NCBI RefSeq assembly: GCF_002269255.1
Contig: NZ_CP022823.1
Coordinates: forward strand, 3,906,001 to 3,970,000
Source of the DNA: Klebsiella quasivariicola
GTDB lineage: Bacteria > Pseudomonadota > Gammaproteobacteria > Enterobacterales > Enterobacteriaceae
Length of the DNA: 64,000 nucleotides
Direction: 5' to 3'
Below, one piece after another: positions 1 to 9,070 of the stretch (position 1 is its first letter; every line of letters starts with the position of its first letter). The notes below the pieces were generated by a model, which saw nothing but the letters and a program-made list of their open reading frames with translations, ran no database searches and was not told the origin of the DNA. The translations under genes and the position numbers were made by a program.

Positions 1-2426
1 TGGGCGGTGACCAGGGTCTGCAGCAGCACGGTCCGGATAAACTCTGGCGAATAGCCGCGCGGCTGCAGCCAGGCCTCGAGAATAAAGGCGCTGACCGCAA
101 TCATCGATCCCACAAACGCCACGCGCCAGATGGCAAAGCCGTCCATCACGTGCAGTTTGGGGTCGCGCGGTGGTCGTCGCATGATATTTTTCTCGCCGGC
201 TTCAAACGCCAGGCCAAACGACAGCGTGGCCGAGGTGGCCATGTTCATCCACAGGATCAGCACCGGCGTCAGCGGCAGCACGTTGCCCGCCAGCAGCGCG
301 ATCACGATCAGTAACCCCTGGGCAAGGTTGGTCGGCATGACGAAGAGAATGGTTTTCTTCAGGTTGTCATACACCCGACGCCCCTCGCGGACCGCGCTGG
401 CGATGGTGGCGAAGTTATCATCGGTCAGCACCATATCGGCGGCTTCCTTGGTCACCTCGGTCCCCTTGATCCCCATCGCCACGCCGACATCAGCCTGCTT
501 CAGCGCCGGGGCATCGTTCACCCCATCGCCGGTCATCCCGACAATCTCTTTCTTGCTCTGCAGGGCCTGCACCAGGCGGAACTTATCTTCCGGGCTGGTG
601 CGGGCGAAGATATCAAACTGCTGCGCGGCCACACTCAGCTGCGCGTCGTCCATCACCTCCAGCTCGCGCCCGGTAATGGCATTTCCCGCATTGCCAATCC
701 CCAGCATCTTGCCGATGCTCATCGCCGTTTGCGGGTGGTCGCCGGTGATCATTTTCACGCGGATCCCGGCCTGCAGGCAGTCGGCAATCGCCGTGATGGC
801 CTCCGGCCGCGGCGGATCCATCATCCCGGCGACCCCTAGCAAAATCACCCCTTGCTGCAGATCCTGATGGGTCAGTTCGGTCTGGCCTGCGGCAGCTGGC
901 TTCCAGGCCGCGGCCACCATCCGTAGCCCTTCCCGGGCGTACTCTTCAATTTTGCCTTCCCAGTACGGCAGATCCAGCGGCTGCAATCCGCTGTCGCTTT
1001 GCTGATACTGGCACAGGCGGAACAGGACATCCGGCGCGCCGGTAACCAGCACCACCTCCTCTTCACCCAGCCGGTAGAGAGTCGACATGTATTTATATTG
1101 CGAATCAAAAGGAATTTTACTGCGCAGTTCGCTGGTCAGCGGCGGCAGAGTGACCTTCGCCGCCAGCACCTTCAGCGCCCCTTCGGTCGGGCCACCGGTG
1201 ATTTTCCACAGTCCGCTCTCCTCTTTAATAAGCTGGCTGTCGTTACACAGATCGATGGTGCGCAGATAGCGCTCGAACAGCGAGCCAGGCGCGATCGTGA
1301 CCGGCGTCGGGTCGTCAATGGCGTGGATCTTACCGACCGGCTCATAGCTGTCCCCTTCCACCCGATAGACGCTGTCCGCGGTGATCACCGCCTTCACCGT
1401 CATTTCGTTCATGGTCAGGGTCCCGGTTTTATCCGAGCAGATCACCGTCATCGCGCCGAGGGTTTCCACCGTCGGCAGCTTGCGGATAATCGCCTTCTGG
1501 CGGGCCATCGCCTGCACGCCGAGCGACAGAATAATCGAGATAATCGCCGGCAATCCTTCCGGAACCGACGCCACCGCGAGGCTGATCAGCGACAGCATCA
1601 GTTCAGAAACCGGCATATCGCGGAACAGCAGACTAAAGACGAACAGCGCCGCCATCATCACCAGAATGAGGATAAAGATGGCTTTGCCCAGCTTGTCCAT
1701 TTGTACCAGCAGCGGCGTGCGGTGTTTCTCAATGCCCGCCATCATCTGGTTGATGTGGCCCAGCTCGGTGTCGCCGCCGGTGGCCACTACAATGCCTTTC
1801 CCCGCGCCGGAGCTGACGGTGGTCCCGGAAAACAACAGGTTGCTGCGATCGCCGAGCGGTAAATCGCCGCTTAGCGGCTCGGTGGTTTTCTCCACCACCG
1901 TCGACTCGCCGGTGAGAATGGCCTCTTCCACCCGCAGGTTGTGCGCCTCAGTCACGCGTAAATCGGCGGGGATACGGTCGCCGGCGCGGATCACCACGAT
2001 ATCGCCGGGTACCAGCGAGGTGGTGGGGATGGTTTCATGGTTGCCCTGGCGGATCACCACCGCCTCGCTGGACAGCATATTGCGGATACTCTGCAGCGAT
2101 TTTTCCGCATTACTCTCCTGAATGAAGCCGATCAGCGCATTGACCACCGCTACCGCGAGGATCACCGACATGTCGATCCAGTGGCCCATCACCGCCTTCA
2201 GCAACGCCGCTGCCAGCAGGACGTAGATCAGCACATCGTTAAAATGCACAATAAAACGCAGCCAGGCGGGTTTACCCGGCTTCTGCGGCAGGGCGTTTTC
2301 GCCATACTGCTGCAGGCGCGTGGCCGCTTCTGCTCCACTAATCCCCTCCGGCGTACTCTGCACGCTGGCGAGCGTCTCCTCAACGGAGCGCTGATAGTAG
2401 GGCGCGCCCGGTTTATCTGTATTCAT
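1..2426 (-). CDS. Cation-translocating P-type ATPase (P2-type), 3' end outside window
   Basis: Inner-membrane ion pump of the P2A/PMR1-like group. Read from ATG at 2426, the open frame runs off the left edge after about 808 codons; the family is usually near 900. Visible motifs in order: N-terminal cation ATPase domain, a PEGLP ion-binding motif in TM4, the phosphorylation motif DKTGT with its aspartate at residue 332, and the hinge TGDGVNDAP. All are in one frame, so the gene looks intact. PEGLP favours Ca2+ or Mn2+ but the ion cannot be fixed from sequence. The start lies 42 bp after the stop of the upstream universal stress protein gene on the same strand, suggesting one operon. Confidence 0.9.
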   Translation of the reverse strand, partial: MNTDKPGAPYYQRSVEETLASVQSTPEGISGAEAATRLQQYGENALPQKPGKPAWLRFIVHFNDVLIYVLLAAALLKAVMGHWIDMSVILAVAVVNALIGFIQESNAEKSLQSIRNMLSSEAVVIRQGNHETIPTTSLVPGDIVVIRAGDRIPADLRVTEAHNLRVEEAILTGESTVVEKTTEPLSGDLPLGDRSNLLFSGTTVSSGAGKGIVVATGGDTELGHINQMMAGIEKHRTPLLVQMDKLGKAIFILILVMMAALFVFSLLFRDMPVSELMLSLISLAVASVPEGLPAIISIILSLGVQAMARQKAIIRKLPTVETLGAMTVICSDKTGTLTMNEMTVKAVITADSVYRVEGDSYEPVGKIHAIDDPTPVTIAPGSLFERYLRTIDLCNDSQLIKEESGLWKITGGPTEGALKVLAAKVTLPPLTSELRSKIPFDSQYKYMSTLYRLGEEEVVLVTGAPDVLFRLCQYQQSDSGLQPLDLPYWEGKIEEYAREGLRMVAAAWKPAAAGQTELTHQDLQQGVILLGVAGMMDPPRPEAITAIADCLQAGIRVKMITGDHPQTAMSIGKMLGIGNAGNAITGRELEVMDDAQLSVAAQQFDIFARTSPEDKFRLVQALQSKKEIVGMTGDGVNDAPALKQADVGVAMGIKGTEVTKEAADMVLTDDNFATIASAVREGRRVYDNLKKTILFVMPTNLAQGLLIVIALLAGNVLPLTPVLILWMNMATSATLSFGLAFEAGEKNIMRRPPRDPKLHVMDGFAIWRVAFVGSMIAVSAFILEAWLQPRGYSPEFIRTVLLQTLVTA

Positions 2427-2468
2427 ACTCTCTCCCTCGATTTCTGAAGCGGAAGTCAGGACCCGTCA

Positions 2469-2900
2469 TCAGCGGACAACGAACACCGGGACATGGGCAT
2501 AGCGCACGATATTTGCCGCTTCAGAGCCGAGCAGGTGCGTCTGGATCCCCGGATTGCGCGAGCCGACAATCACTACATCCGCTTTCAGCTCATCGGCCAG
2601 GGTGATCACTTGATCGCGAATATTGCCACTACGCACATAAAGATGGCTGGCGTCTTCCGCAAGGCCATTTTTCTTCACCAGCTCATTCAGTTTTTCCTTA
2701 GCGGTATTAAGCAAATGCTCCTCCATCTTTCGGGCGTCCGAGATAAATCCGCGGGTTAATACAGGAGAAAAGGCAGGAATAACATGGACAAGATGAATTT
2801 GCCCGGCGGAGTGCTGAGCAAGGAATTTCGCATGAGAGAGCGCTTTGTCAGCCAGGCCTGCATCAAACACGTCAACGGGAACAACGATATTTTTATACAT
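2469..2900 (-). CDS. Universal stress protein, UspF/UspG-like
   Basis: A 143-residue single-domain Usp protein, the usual length. The beta-strand start MYKNIVVPVD and the C-terminal ATP-binding loop pattern G-x2-G-x9-G-S, here VGSRNPGIQTHLLGSEAA, place it with the nucleotide-binding UspF/G branch. These cytoplasmic dimers help cells survive stress, often under energy limitation. It is the first gene of a likely two-gene unit with the P-type ATPase, so a link to ion or energy stress is plausible but inferred. An AGGA ribosome site lies 7 nt before the ATG. Which Usp paralogue it is remains uncertain. Confidence 0.88.
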   Translation of the reverse strand: MYKNIVVPVDVFDAGLADKALSHAKFLAQHSAGQIHLVHVIPAFSPVLTRGFISDARKMEEHLLNTAKEKLNELVKKNGLAEDASHLYVRSGNIRDQVITLADELKADVVIVGSRNPGIQTHLLGSEAANIVRYAHVPVFVVR

Positions 2901-3268
2901 GAGATAATCCTTTTATTACCAATACAATGCGTAGTGATGAATAGCCCCATACGTGGGGAGGAACGAAATCTCAACAACAGAAGCGGCGAGCGGAATAGAT
3001 GTTATTAAACGTAGCACAGGAAAATTAACAGTAGAAAATGACGGATTAATAGACTGAAAAATATTATAAAAGCCCGCGAATGCCCGCAGATCTCCTGCCC
3101 TCCCCCCCTTGACGTCAACAGCGACGCGGTATTCTCTTTTTTAACACTTCATATTTTCTCCGACTATGCTGATTACTAGCAGGAGTGCCGCACCGAATAT
3201 CCGACGGTGACACATTGCGCCGGACGAAATCACATTCGCGGTTCGGGTGGGAGTGAAGGGAGAACATT
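2901..3268. other. Divergent intergenic region between usp and the efflux cassette
   Basis: No gene is supported here. It separates the minus-strand usp/ATPase unit from the plus-strand efflux cassette and should hold both promoters. A weak sigma70-like pair on the plus strand is TTGACG at 3109-3114 and TATTCT at 3130-3135, but the 15-bp spacer is short. The segment 2990-3075 is AT-rich, as expected for the usp promoter. Confidence 0.5.
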
Positions 3269-3379
3269 ATGTTTGGTTATAGCCTGTTACGTCTGGGATT
3301 GTTTGTCGCGCTGGCCATTGTTGCCTGCACGCTGGTGGGACTATTCACTTATCTGGTTGTCGCCGCCCTCGCAGAATAA
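3269..3379 (+). CDS. 36-residue single-span membrane peptide leading the RND efflux cassette
   Basis: A short reading frame beginning MFGYSLLRLGLF and ending VVAALAE. It has one hydrophobic stretch (about residues 9-33) with an arginine at residue 8 and a glutamate at the C-terminus, the layout of a small inner-membrane peptide. A GAAGGGAGA ribosome site lies just before the ATG. The RND adaptor starts 54 bp after its stop, so it probably leads that operon. I do not recognise the family. AcrZ, a single-span partner of AcrB, is an analogy and not a claimed homologue. Confidence 0.6.
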   Translation: MFGYSLLRLGLFVALAIVACTLVGLFTYLVVAALAE

Positions 3380-3433
3380 GCGTGCGTCACGGAATAAAAA
3401 CGTAGAATAAATCCTGAGTCTGAGGGGAATACT

Positions 3434-4519
3434 GTGAACCGTTATTTTTCTCTCATCCCGGTTGTTATTTTATTAACAACCGCTTGCGATCAAAAAGCAC
3501 CTTCCGTTGAGTCTGCCCCACGCATGGTTAAGGTGGCGCAAGTCACCGCCGTGGGCAACACCCAGCAGCGAACGTTTCCGGCACGCATTGAGTCTGGCGA
3601 CGCCACCGAGCTGTCGTTTAAGCGGGGCGGCCAGGTGGAATCGCTGGATATTCGTCAGGGCGCCACCATCACCGAGGGACAAACGCTGGCGCGTCTGAAT
3701 GCCCGCGAGGCCCAGCAGCGGGTCAATGAGCGACAAACGGCGGCCACCCTCGCCCAGCGTCAGTTCGACCGCTTCCAGACTTTGGCCGGGCGCCAGGCGA
3801 TCTCCCAGGCGGAGATGGACGTGCAGCGCGCCAATCGCGATGCCGCCAACGCGGCCTTAAAAATCGCCCGTGAAGAGCTGGCGCAAATGAGCCTCACCGC
3901 GCCCTTCGGCGGGATTGCCGCCGGCGTGCATATCCGTAATCATCAGGTGGTCGCTGCCGGTCAGCCGGTGATCACCCTGACGCGCACCGACCTGCTGGAC
4001 GTGGTTTTCAGTATTCCGGAAAATCTGTTCACCTCGCTGGATATCCGCAATACCGCCTACCGCCCCGTCGTCAGGATCAATACTCTGCCGGGCCGTGAGT
4101 TTACCGCGGAATACAAAGAGCATACCGGCAGCAGCGATATCAGCACCCTCACCTGGCAGATCATTTTAACCATGCCGCGGCCGGATGACTTTCCCACCGT
4201 CGGCGGGGTCAGCGGCACCGTGACGGTCAATCTCGGCAATTTACCGGTCAGCGCCGGACGGGATGCCCTTGTGGTACCGGTGGAGGCGGTGTTTAACCCC
4301 GATAACCGACCGAAGAATGAACCGGTTGTCTGGGTGGTAAAAGGCGACAACGCACATCAATACCTTGAAGAGCGCAGGGTCACGGTCGGGGAAGTGACCT
4401 CGCAGGGCGTGACGATCACCGAAGGACTCCGCGCGGGTGAACACGTGGTGGCGGCGGGGGTAAGTGAACTCCACGACCGGCAGCCGGTGCGGATCTGGAC
4501 GCGTGAACGAGGATTATAG
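3434..4519 (+). CDS. RND efflux periplasmic adaptor (membrane fusion protein)
   Basis: A 361-residue HlyD/AcrA-type adaptor that would bridge the downstream RND permease and an outer-membrane channel. The N-terminus MNRYFSLIPVVILLTTACDQ is a signal peptide with a lipobox-like end (LTTAC), so it is probably a lipoprotein, although the -3 residue is not the preferred leucine. Biotinyl-lipoyl-like strands (about 60-90), a coiled-coil hairpin (about 95-145) and beta-barrel and membrane-proximal domains follow. The start is GTG at 3434, preceded by GAGGGG six nt upstream. It abuts the permease gene with no gap. No outer-membrane factor gene is present, so TolC is the likely partner. Confidence 0.92.
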   Translation: MNRYFSLIPVVILLTTACDQKAPSVESAPRMVKVAQVTAVGNTQQRTFPARIESGDATELSFKRGGQVESLDIRQGATITEGQTLARLNAREAQQRVNERQTAATLAQRQFDRFQTLAGRQAISQAEMDVQRANRDAANAALKIAREELAQMSLTAPFGGIAAGVHIRNHQVVAAGQPVITLTRTDLLDVVFSIPENLFTSLDIRNTAYRPVVRINTLPGREFTAEYKEHTGSSDISTLTWQIILTMPRPDDFPTVGGVSGTVTVNLGNLPVSAGRDALVVPVEAVFNPDNRPKNEPVVWVVKGDNAHQYLEERRVTVGEVTSQGVTITEGLRAGEHVVAAGVSELHDRQPVRIWTRERGL

Positions 4520-7500
4520 ATGGACATTTCCCGTCAGTTTATTAACAACCCGACCCGCGTCTGGTTAGCCATTTTGCTGTTGGGGGTGGGTGGCCTGTTC
4601 GCCCTGCTCAATATCGGCCGCCTGGAAGATCCGGCCTTCACCATCAAAATGGCAGTGATCGTCACCCATTACCCGGGCGCGTCTGCCCAGCAGGTGGAGG
4701 AAGAGGTGACCCTGCCGCTGGAAAACGCTATCCAGCAGCTTCCCTCGCTGGATAACGTCAGCTCCATCTCGTCGAATGGCTTATCGCAAATTACGGTGAA
4801 TATCGCCTCGCAGTACCATTCCAGCGAACTGCCGCAAATCTGGGATGAGCTGCGCCGCCGCGTCGGGGACGCCAGCCGGCTTTTTCCCCCGGGGGTGGTG
4901 CCCCCTTTCGTCAACGATGACTTTGGCGATGTGTTTGGCTTTTTTTTCGCTATCTCGGGCGACAGTTTCACCAACCCCGAGCTGGTGCGCTATGCCGAGC
5001 AGCTGCGCCGGGAGCTGGTTCTGGTACCGGGGGTCGGTAAAGTCGCCCTTGGCGGCGCTATCTCGCCGCAGATCAATGTGGATATCTCGCTGGCGAAAAT
5101 GGCAGCGCGCGGGATCACCCTTAACCAGCTTGCCGCTATCCTGGCCCGGCTCAATGTGGTCTCCAGCGCCGGGGAGATCCGCGCCGGCAGCGAATCGATC
5201 CGTCTCCACCCCACCGGGGAGTTTCAGAACCTCGATGAACTGGGGGATCTGCTGGTCAGCCCGCATGGCGCCAGCGCCACCACCCGACTGCGGGATATTG
5301 CCACGCTGTCGCGCGGGCTGAGCGACTCGCCCGCCAGTATCTATCATGCCAAAGGCCGCCAGGCGGTGACCATGGGGGTCTCGTTTATCCCTGGCGTTAA
5401 CGTCATTGACGTGGGGCATGCCCTCGAAGCCCGACTTCAGCAGATGTCGGCCGATAAACCAGCGGGTATCGACATCGCCATTTTTTACGATCAGGCGGCA
5501 GAGGTCGCCCACTCGGTCAATGGCTTTATTATCAACTTCCTGATGGCCCTGGCGATTGTCGTCGGCGTGCTGCTGGTATTTATGGGGGTGCGCAGCGGGA
5601 TCATTATTGCATTGTCGCTGGCGCTCAACGTCCTCGGCACCCTGCTTATCATGTACATCTGGGGGATCGAGCTACAGCGGATCTCCCTCGGGGCGCTGAT
5701 CATCGCCCTGAGTATGCTGGTGGACAACGCCATTGTGATTGTCGAAGGGGTGCTGATCGCCCGCCAGCAAGGCTCGCCGCTGCTGGGTGCGATTAACTAT
5801 GTGATCCGCCGCTCCGCCCTGCCGCTGCTCGGCGCGACGATCATCGCCATCCTCGCCTTCGCGCCGATTGGCCTCTCGCAGGACTCCACCGGGGAGTATT
5901 GTAAATCCCTGTTCCAGGTGCTGCTGATCTCCCTGATGCTGAGCTGGTTTTCCGCGCTGACCATCACCCCGGTGCTCATTAAGTGGTGGTTGTTTAAAAA
6001 CGCCCCGCCGGCCGCCATCGCGGAGGAAAAAGCCGATCCCTACCGCGGCCGCTTCTATCGCGGCTATCAGCAGACGCTGCGAATACTGCTGCAGCAAAAG
6101 ACCCTGACGCTGGTGCTGATGGGCGCGCTGTTAGCCGGGGCAATCTGGGGCTTCACCTTCGTCCGGCAGAATTTCTTTCCGTCATCGAATACGCCCATTT
6201 TCTTTGTCGACCTGTGGCTGCCCTACGGGACCGATATTAATGCCACCGAGCAGATGACCCGCGATATTGAGCGGTCGATCGCCAGCCAGCCGGGGGTGGT
6301 CACCACCGTCTCCACCATCGGCCAGGGCAGTATGCGTTTTATTCTTACCTACAGCGGACAGCGGCAATATAGCAACTACGCGCAGATCATGGTGCGGATG
6401 GACGACCAGCGCAGTATCGCCCCGGTCACCCGCCATGTGGAAACCTGGATCGCCAGGAACTACCCGCAGGTGAACGCCAGCACCAAACGCATTATGTTCG
6501 GCCCTTCCGGCGATAGCGCGATTGAAGTGCGCATTAAGGGCCCCGACCCGGATACGCTGCGCATGCTGGCCAGCCAGGTGGGCGACATTCTCGCCGCGGA
6601 TCCGGCGACCGACAGTGTGCGTAACGACTGGCAGAACCGTAGCAAGGTGATCCGCCCGCAGTACTCCCCGGCGCTGGGGCGCGAGCTGGGGGTGGATAAA
6701 CAGGATATTGATAACGCGCTGGAGATGAATTTCTCCGGGAGTCGCGCCGGGTTATATCGTGAAGGGGCCGATCTGCTGCCAGTGATCGTCCGGCCGCCGC
6801 AAGCGGAGCGGCAGGATGCCAACCACCTGAATAATGTGCTGGTCTGGAGCCAAAGCCGCCAGCAGTATATCCCGCTGAGTAACGTCATCAATGGCTTCTC
6901 GCTCGAGTGGGAGGACCCGTTGATCCTTCGCCGGGATCGCACCCGGGTGCTCACGGTGCAGACCGATCCCAGCCCGCAAAGCGGCCAAACCTCGGGTGAT
7001 ATCCTCGCCCGGGTGAAACCGCGCATTGATGCGCTGCCGCTGCCGCACGGCTACCGCATTGAATGGGGTGGCGATGCCGAAAATTCCAGTGAAGCGCAGC
7101 AAGGGCTGTTCACGACCCTGCCGCTCGGCTATCTGGTGATGTTTATCATTACAGTGCTGATGTTCAGTTCGCTGAAAAACGCCGTCGCCATCTGGCTGAC
7201 CGTCCCGCTGGCGCTGATCGGCGTTACGCCCGGGTTTTTGCTCACCGGCATTCCGTTTGGCTTTATGGCGTTAATCGGCTTGCTCAGCCTCAGCGGTATG
7301 CTGATCCGCAACGGCATTGTGCTGGTGGAAGAGATAGAGCAACAGAAACAGGAGAAAGATCAACGACAAGCTATTATTGATGCGGCAACCTCGCGTCTGC
7401 GGCCCATCCTGCTGACCGCCTTCACCACCGTGCTTGGCCTTGCCCCGCTGTTGCGCGATGTCTTTTTCCAGAGTATGGCGGTGGTGATTATGTTCGGGCT

Positions 7501-7585
7501 GGCCTTTGCCACCGTACTGACGCTGCTGGTTCTGCCGGTGATTTACGCTTGCTTCCACCATAAGGATATGACGCCTCAACGATGA
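4520..7585 (+). CDS. RND-family efflux permease
   Basis: A 1021-residue proton-driven inner-membrane pump of the AcrB/MexK superfamily, expected to have 12 TM helices and two large periplasmic loops. It starts directly after the adaptor stop. The TM4 motif reads LVDNAIVIVEG, so the second aspartate of the AcrB Asp-Asp pair is asparagine. The TM10 motif reads LIRNGIVLVEE, with arginine where AcrB has its relay lysine. Such sequences occur in RND groups other than AcrB, so substrates should not be assumed from AcrB. The stop overlaps the next gene by 4 nt. Drug or metabolite efflux is likely; the substrate is unknown. Confidence 0.93.
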   Translation: MDISRQFINNPTRVWLAILLLGVGGLFALLNIGRLEDPAFTIKMAVIVTHYPGASAQQVEEEVTLPLENAIQQLPSLDNVSSISSNGLSQITVNIASQYHSSELPQIWDELRRRVGDASRLFPPGVVPPFVNDDFGDVFGFFFAISGDSFTNPELVRYAEQLRRELVLVPGVGKVALGGAISPQINVDISLAKMAARGITLNQLAAILARLNVVSSAGEIRAGSESIRLHPTGEFQNLDELGDLLVSPHGASATTRLRDIATLSRGLSDSPASIYHAKGRQAVTMGVSFIPGVNVIDVGHALEARLQQMSADKPAGIDIAIFYDQAAEVAHSVNGFIINFLMALAIVVGVLLVFMGVRSGIIIALSLALNVLGTLLIMYIWGIELQRISLGALIIALSMLVDNAIVIVEGVLIARQQGSPLLGAINYVIRRSALPLLGATIIAILAFAPIGLSQDSTGEYCKSLFQVLLISLMLSWFSALTITPVLIKWWLFKNAPPAAIAEEKADPYRGRFYRGYQQTLRILLQQKTLTLVLMGALLAGAIWGFTFVRQNFFPSSNTPIFFVDLWLPYGTDINATEQMTRDIERSIASQPGVVTTVSTIGQGSMRFILTYSGQRQYSNYAQIMVRMDDQRSIAPVTRHVETWIARNYPQVNASTKRIMFGPSGDSAIEVRIKGPDPDTLRMLASQVGDILAADPATDSVRNDWQNRSKVIRPQYSPALGRELGVDKQDIDNALEMNFSGSRAGLYREGADLLPVIVRPPQAERQDANHLNNVLVWSQSRQQYIPLSNVINGFSLEWEDPLILRRDRTRVLTVQTDPSPQSGQTSGDILARVKPRIDALPLPHGYRIEWGGDAENSSEAQQGLFTTLPLGYLVMFIITVLMFSSLKNAVAIWLTVPLALIGVTPGFLLTGIPFGFMALIGLLSLSGMLIRNGIVLVEEIEQQKQEKDQRQAIIDAATSRLRPILLTAFTTVLGLAPLLRDVFFQSMAVVIMFGLAFATVLTLLVLPVIYACFHHKDMTPQR

Positions 7586-8547
7586 ACAGTACCGGTCTGA
7601 GCATTATCAAGACATTAGGCTGTATGACAGCGGTGACCTTTTTCACCATCTATAACACCTGGGATCGCTATGATTATGACTATCACTGGATCCTCGGGCT
7701 ACTGACCTTTATCTCGACCATCGCGACGCCGCTGTTTTTTGTGGTGGCCGGTTATCTTGATGCGCAGACCCGCCACGATGCCAACTGGCAAATCGGTAAA
7801 ATTAAAAGCGTGGTGATCGTCTTTCTGTTCTGGGTGACGGTCTATTATGTCTGGGAGCCTTACCAGCGCGGCTATCTGATCCAGCCCTGGTTTATTTTCG
7901 CCCTGATTGTCATCTACACCTTTCATCCGCTGATTGCCTGGCTCAGTCAGCGGCGCGGTCTGTTTTTCGTCGTGGTACTGACGCTGCTGTGCTGCTCCTA
8001 TGGTTACGACCTGCTCTCGGTGCTCCACCCGGACAAACATCTTTTCAGCCTGCCGCCACAGTATCGCCTGTGGACCTGGTTACTGTTTTATTTAACCGGG
8101 CAGTTATTCAACGATCCAAAGGTCACGGAGTGGATACGTCATCCCCGGGTGATTAAAGCCGCAATTATCGCCCTGCCCTTTGTCTATTTATTTACCTGGT
8201 TTTATGAGCGTCATTTTTTCTTCGCGCTGTTTAAAGCCGATCGCAATGCGTTCATCCTGACCGGATCGCAAATTTATATTCTGATCGTCCTGCTGGTTAT
8301 CGCCGCTAACGCTGTTCAGTTTAACAAGCACCGCGAGCTGAAGGAGGCGGTGCTGGCGACGGTCAGCAAAGCGATGACCGGGGTCTATATTCTGCACTAC
8401 TCGGTATTTCATCTGCTGGTGATGCTGATCCCAATTCACTCATTAGCCGCAAAGCTTGGGGTGATCGCGCTGACCTTTGTGCTGTCGGTCCTCATCTCCC
8501 TTGCCGCGCTTTCCAGTTCCTGGCTCAAGAAGGTGATTACCCTGTAA
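7582..8547 (+). CDS. Acyltransferase-3 family integral membrane protein
   Basis: A 321-residue polytopic protein with about ten hydrophobic segments, matching the acyltransferase-3 family (OafA/WecH type), which O- or N-acylates envelope sugars or small molecules. The start ATG overlaps the RND permease stop (ATGA), implying translational coupling. The usual N-terminal histidine-containing motif of this family is not obvious, so catalytic activity is uncertain. Coupling to an efflux operon suggests modification or export of the same compound, or a shared envelope-stress role; this is inference. Confidence 0.75.
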   Translation: MNSTGLSIIKTLGCMTAVTFFTIYNTWDRYDYDYHWILGLLTFISTIATPLFFVVAGYLDAQTRHDANWQIGKIKSVVIVFLFWVTVYYVWEPYQRGYLIQPWFIFALIVIYTFHPLIAWLSQRRGLFFVVVLTLLCCSYGYDLLSVLHPDKHLFSLPPQYRLWTWLLFYLTGQLFNDPKVTEWIRHPRVIKAAIIALPFVYLFTWFYERHFFFALFKADRNAFILTGSQIYILIVLLVIAANAVQFNKHRELKEAVLATVSKAMTGVYILHYSVFHLLVMLIPIHSLAAKLGVIALTFVLSVLISLAALSSSWLKKVITL

Positions 8548-8563
8548 TCGACAACGCGACGAG

Positions 8564-9070
8564 TTAACGGAAGCTCCACTGGATGCTTATCACAAACACG
8601 CTGGGAATAATAATGCCGCTCTCGAGGGCGAAATAGTCGGTAAAGTTGTACTGGATGGCATGGTAGATATAAGGGGAAAAGCCGATCCCGGTGGCGTCCT
8701 TAAAATCTTTATAGGATCCATGATCGCCGCAATGCTCAAAGGCGTCGAAGAAGAATTCGCCGGTGTAGCCATAGACGCCTTTAAAGGTCCACCCACTACC
8801 GTTGTGATACCAGTCTCTTCTGACCCCCAGCGCCAGGCAGCGATCGTCGAAACTGTTATTCATGGTGCCCACCAGCAGGCTGTATTTCGACTGTTCAGAG
8901 AATTTCCGCTCCACGGAAAAAAAGTGGTTTTCGAAATTCTCGGTATATTGTCCGTGGTTATTGGTCAGATGGTAGACATAGGAACCGGTATTGACTGAAT
9001 AGAGGTTAATTTCCTTCGCCTGCGCAACGGTGGCTAACCCGGCCAGGAGCATCACGCTTTTACCGCGCAT
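8564..9070 (-). CDS. Putative exported outer-membrane beta-barrel protein, unknown function
   Basis: A 168-residue protein with a short signal peptide ending near VAQAKE. The mature part alternates aromatic and polar residues, contains two cysteines (DRC, EHC) and ends in an amphipathic strand VISIQWSFR, all typical of a small outer-membrane barrel. I do not recognise the family. Two ATGs are adjacent (9073 and 9070); GAGGAG lies 2 nt from the first and 5 nt from the second, so the second is preferred. It converges with the acyltransferase gene across a 16-bp gap and is transcribed alone. Confidence 0.6.
   Translation of the reverse strand: MRGKSVMLLAGLATVAQAKEINLYSVNTGSYVYHLTNNHGQYTENFENHFFSVERKFSEQSKYSLLVGTMNNSFDDRCLALGVRRDWYHNGSGWTFKGVYGYTGEFFFDAFEHCGDHGSYKDFKDATGIGFSPYIYHAIQYNFTDYFALESGIIIPSVFVISIQWSFR

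Noticed and set aside
130..2447. Several overlapping plus-strand frames at the left edge
   Set aside because: A single minus-strand P-type ATPase with correctly spaced motifs in one frame explains this region.
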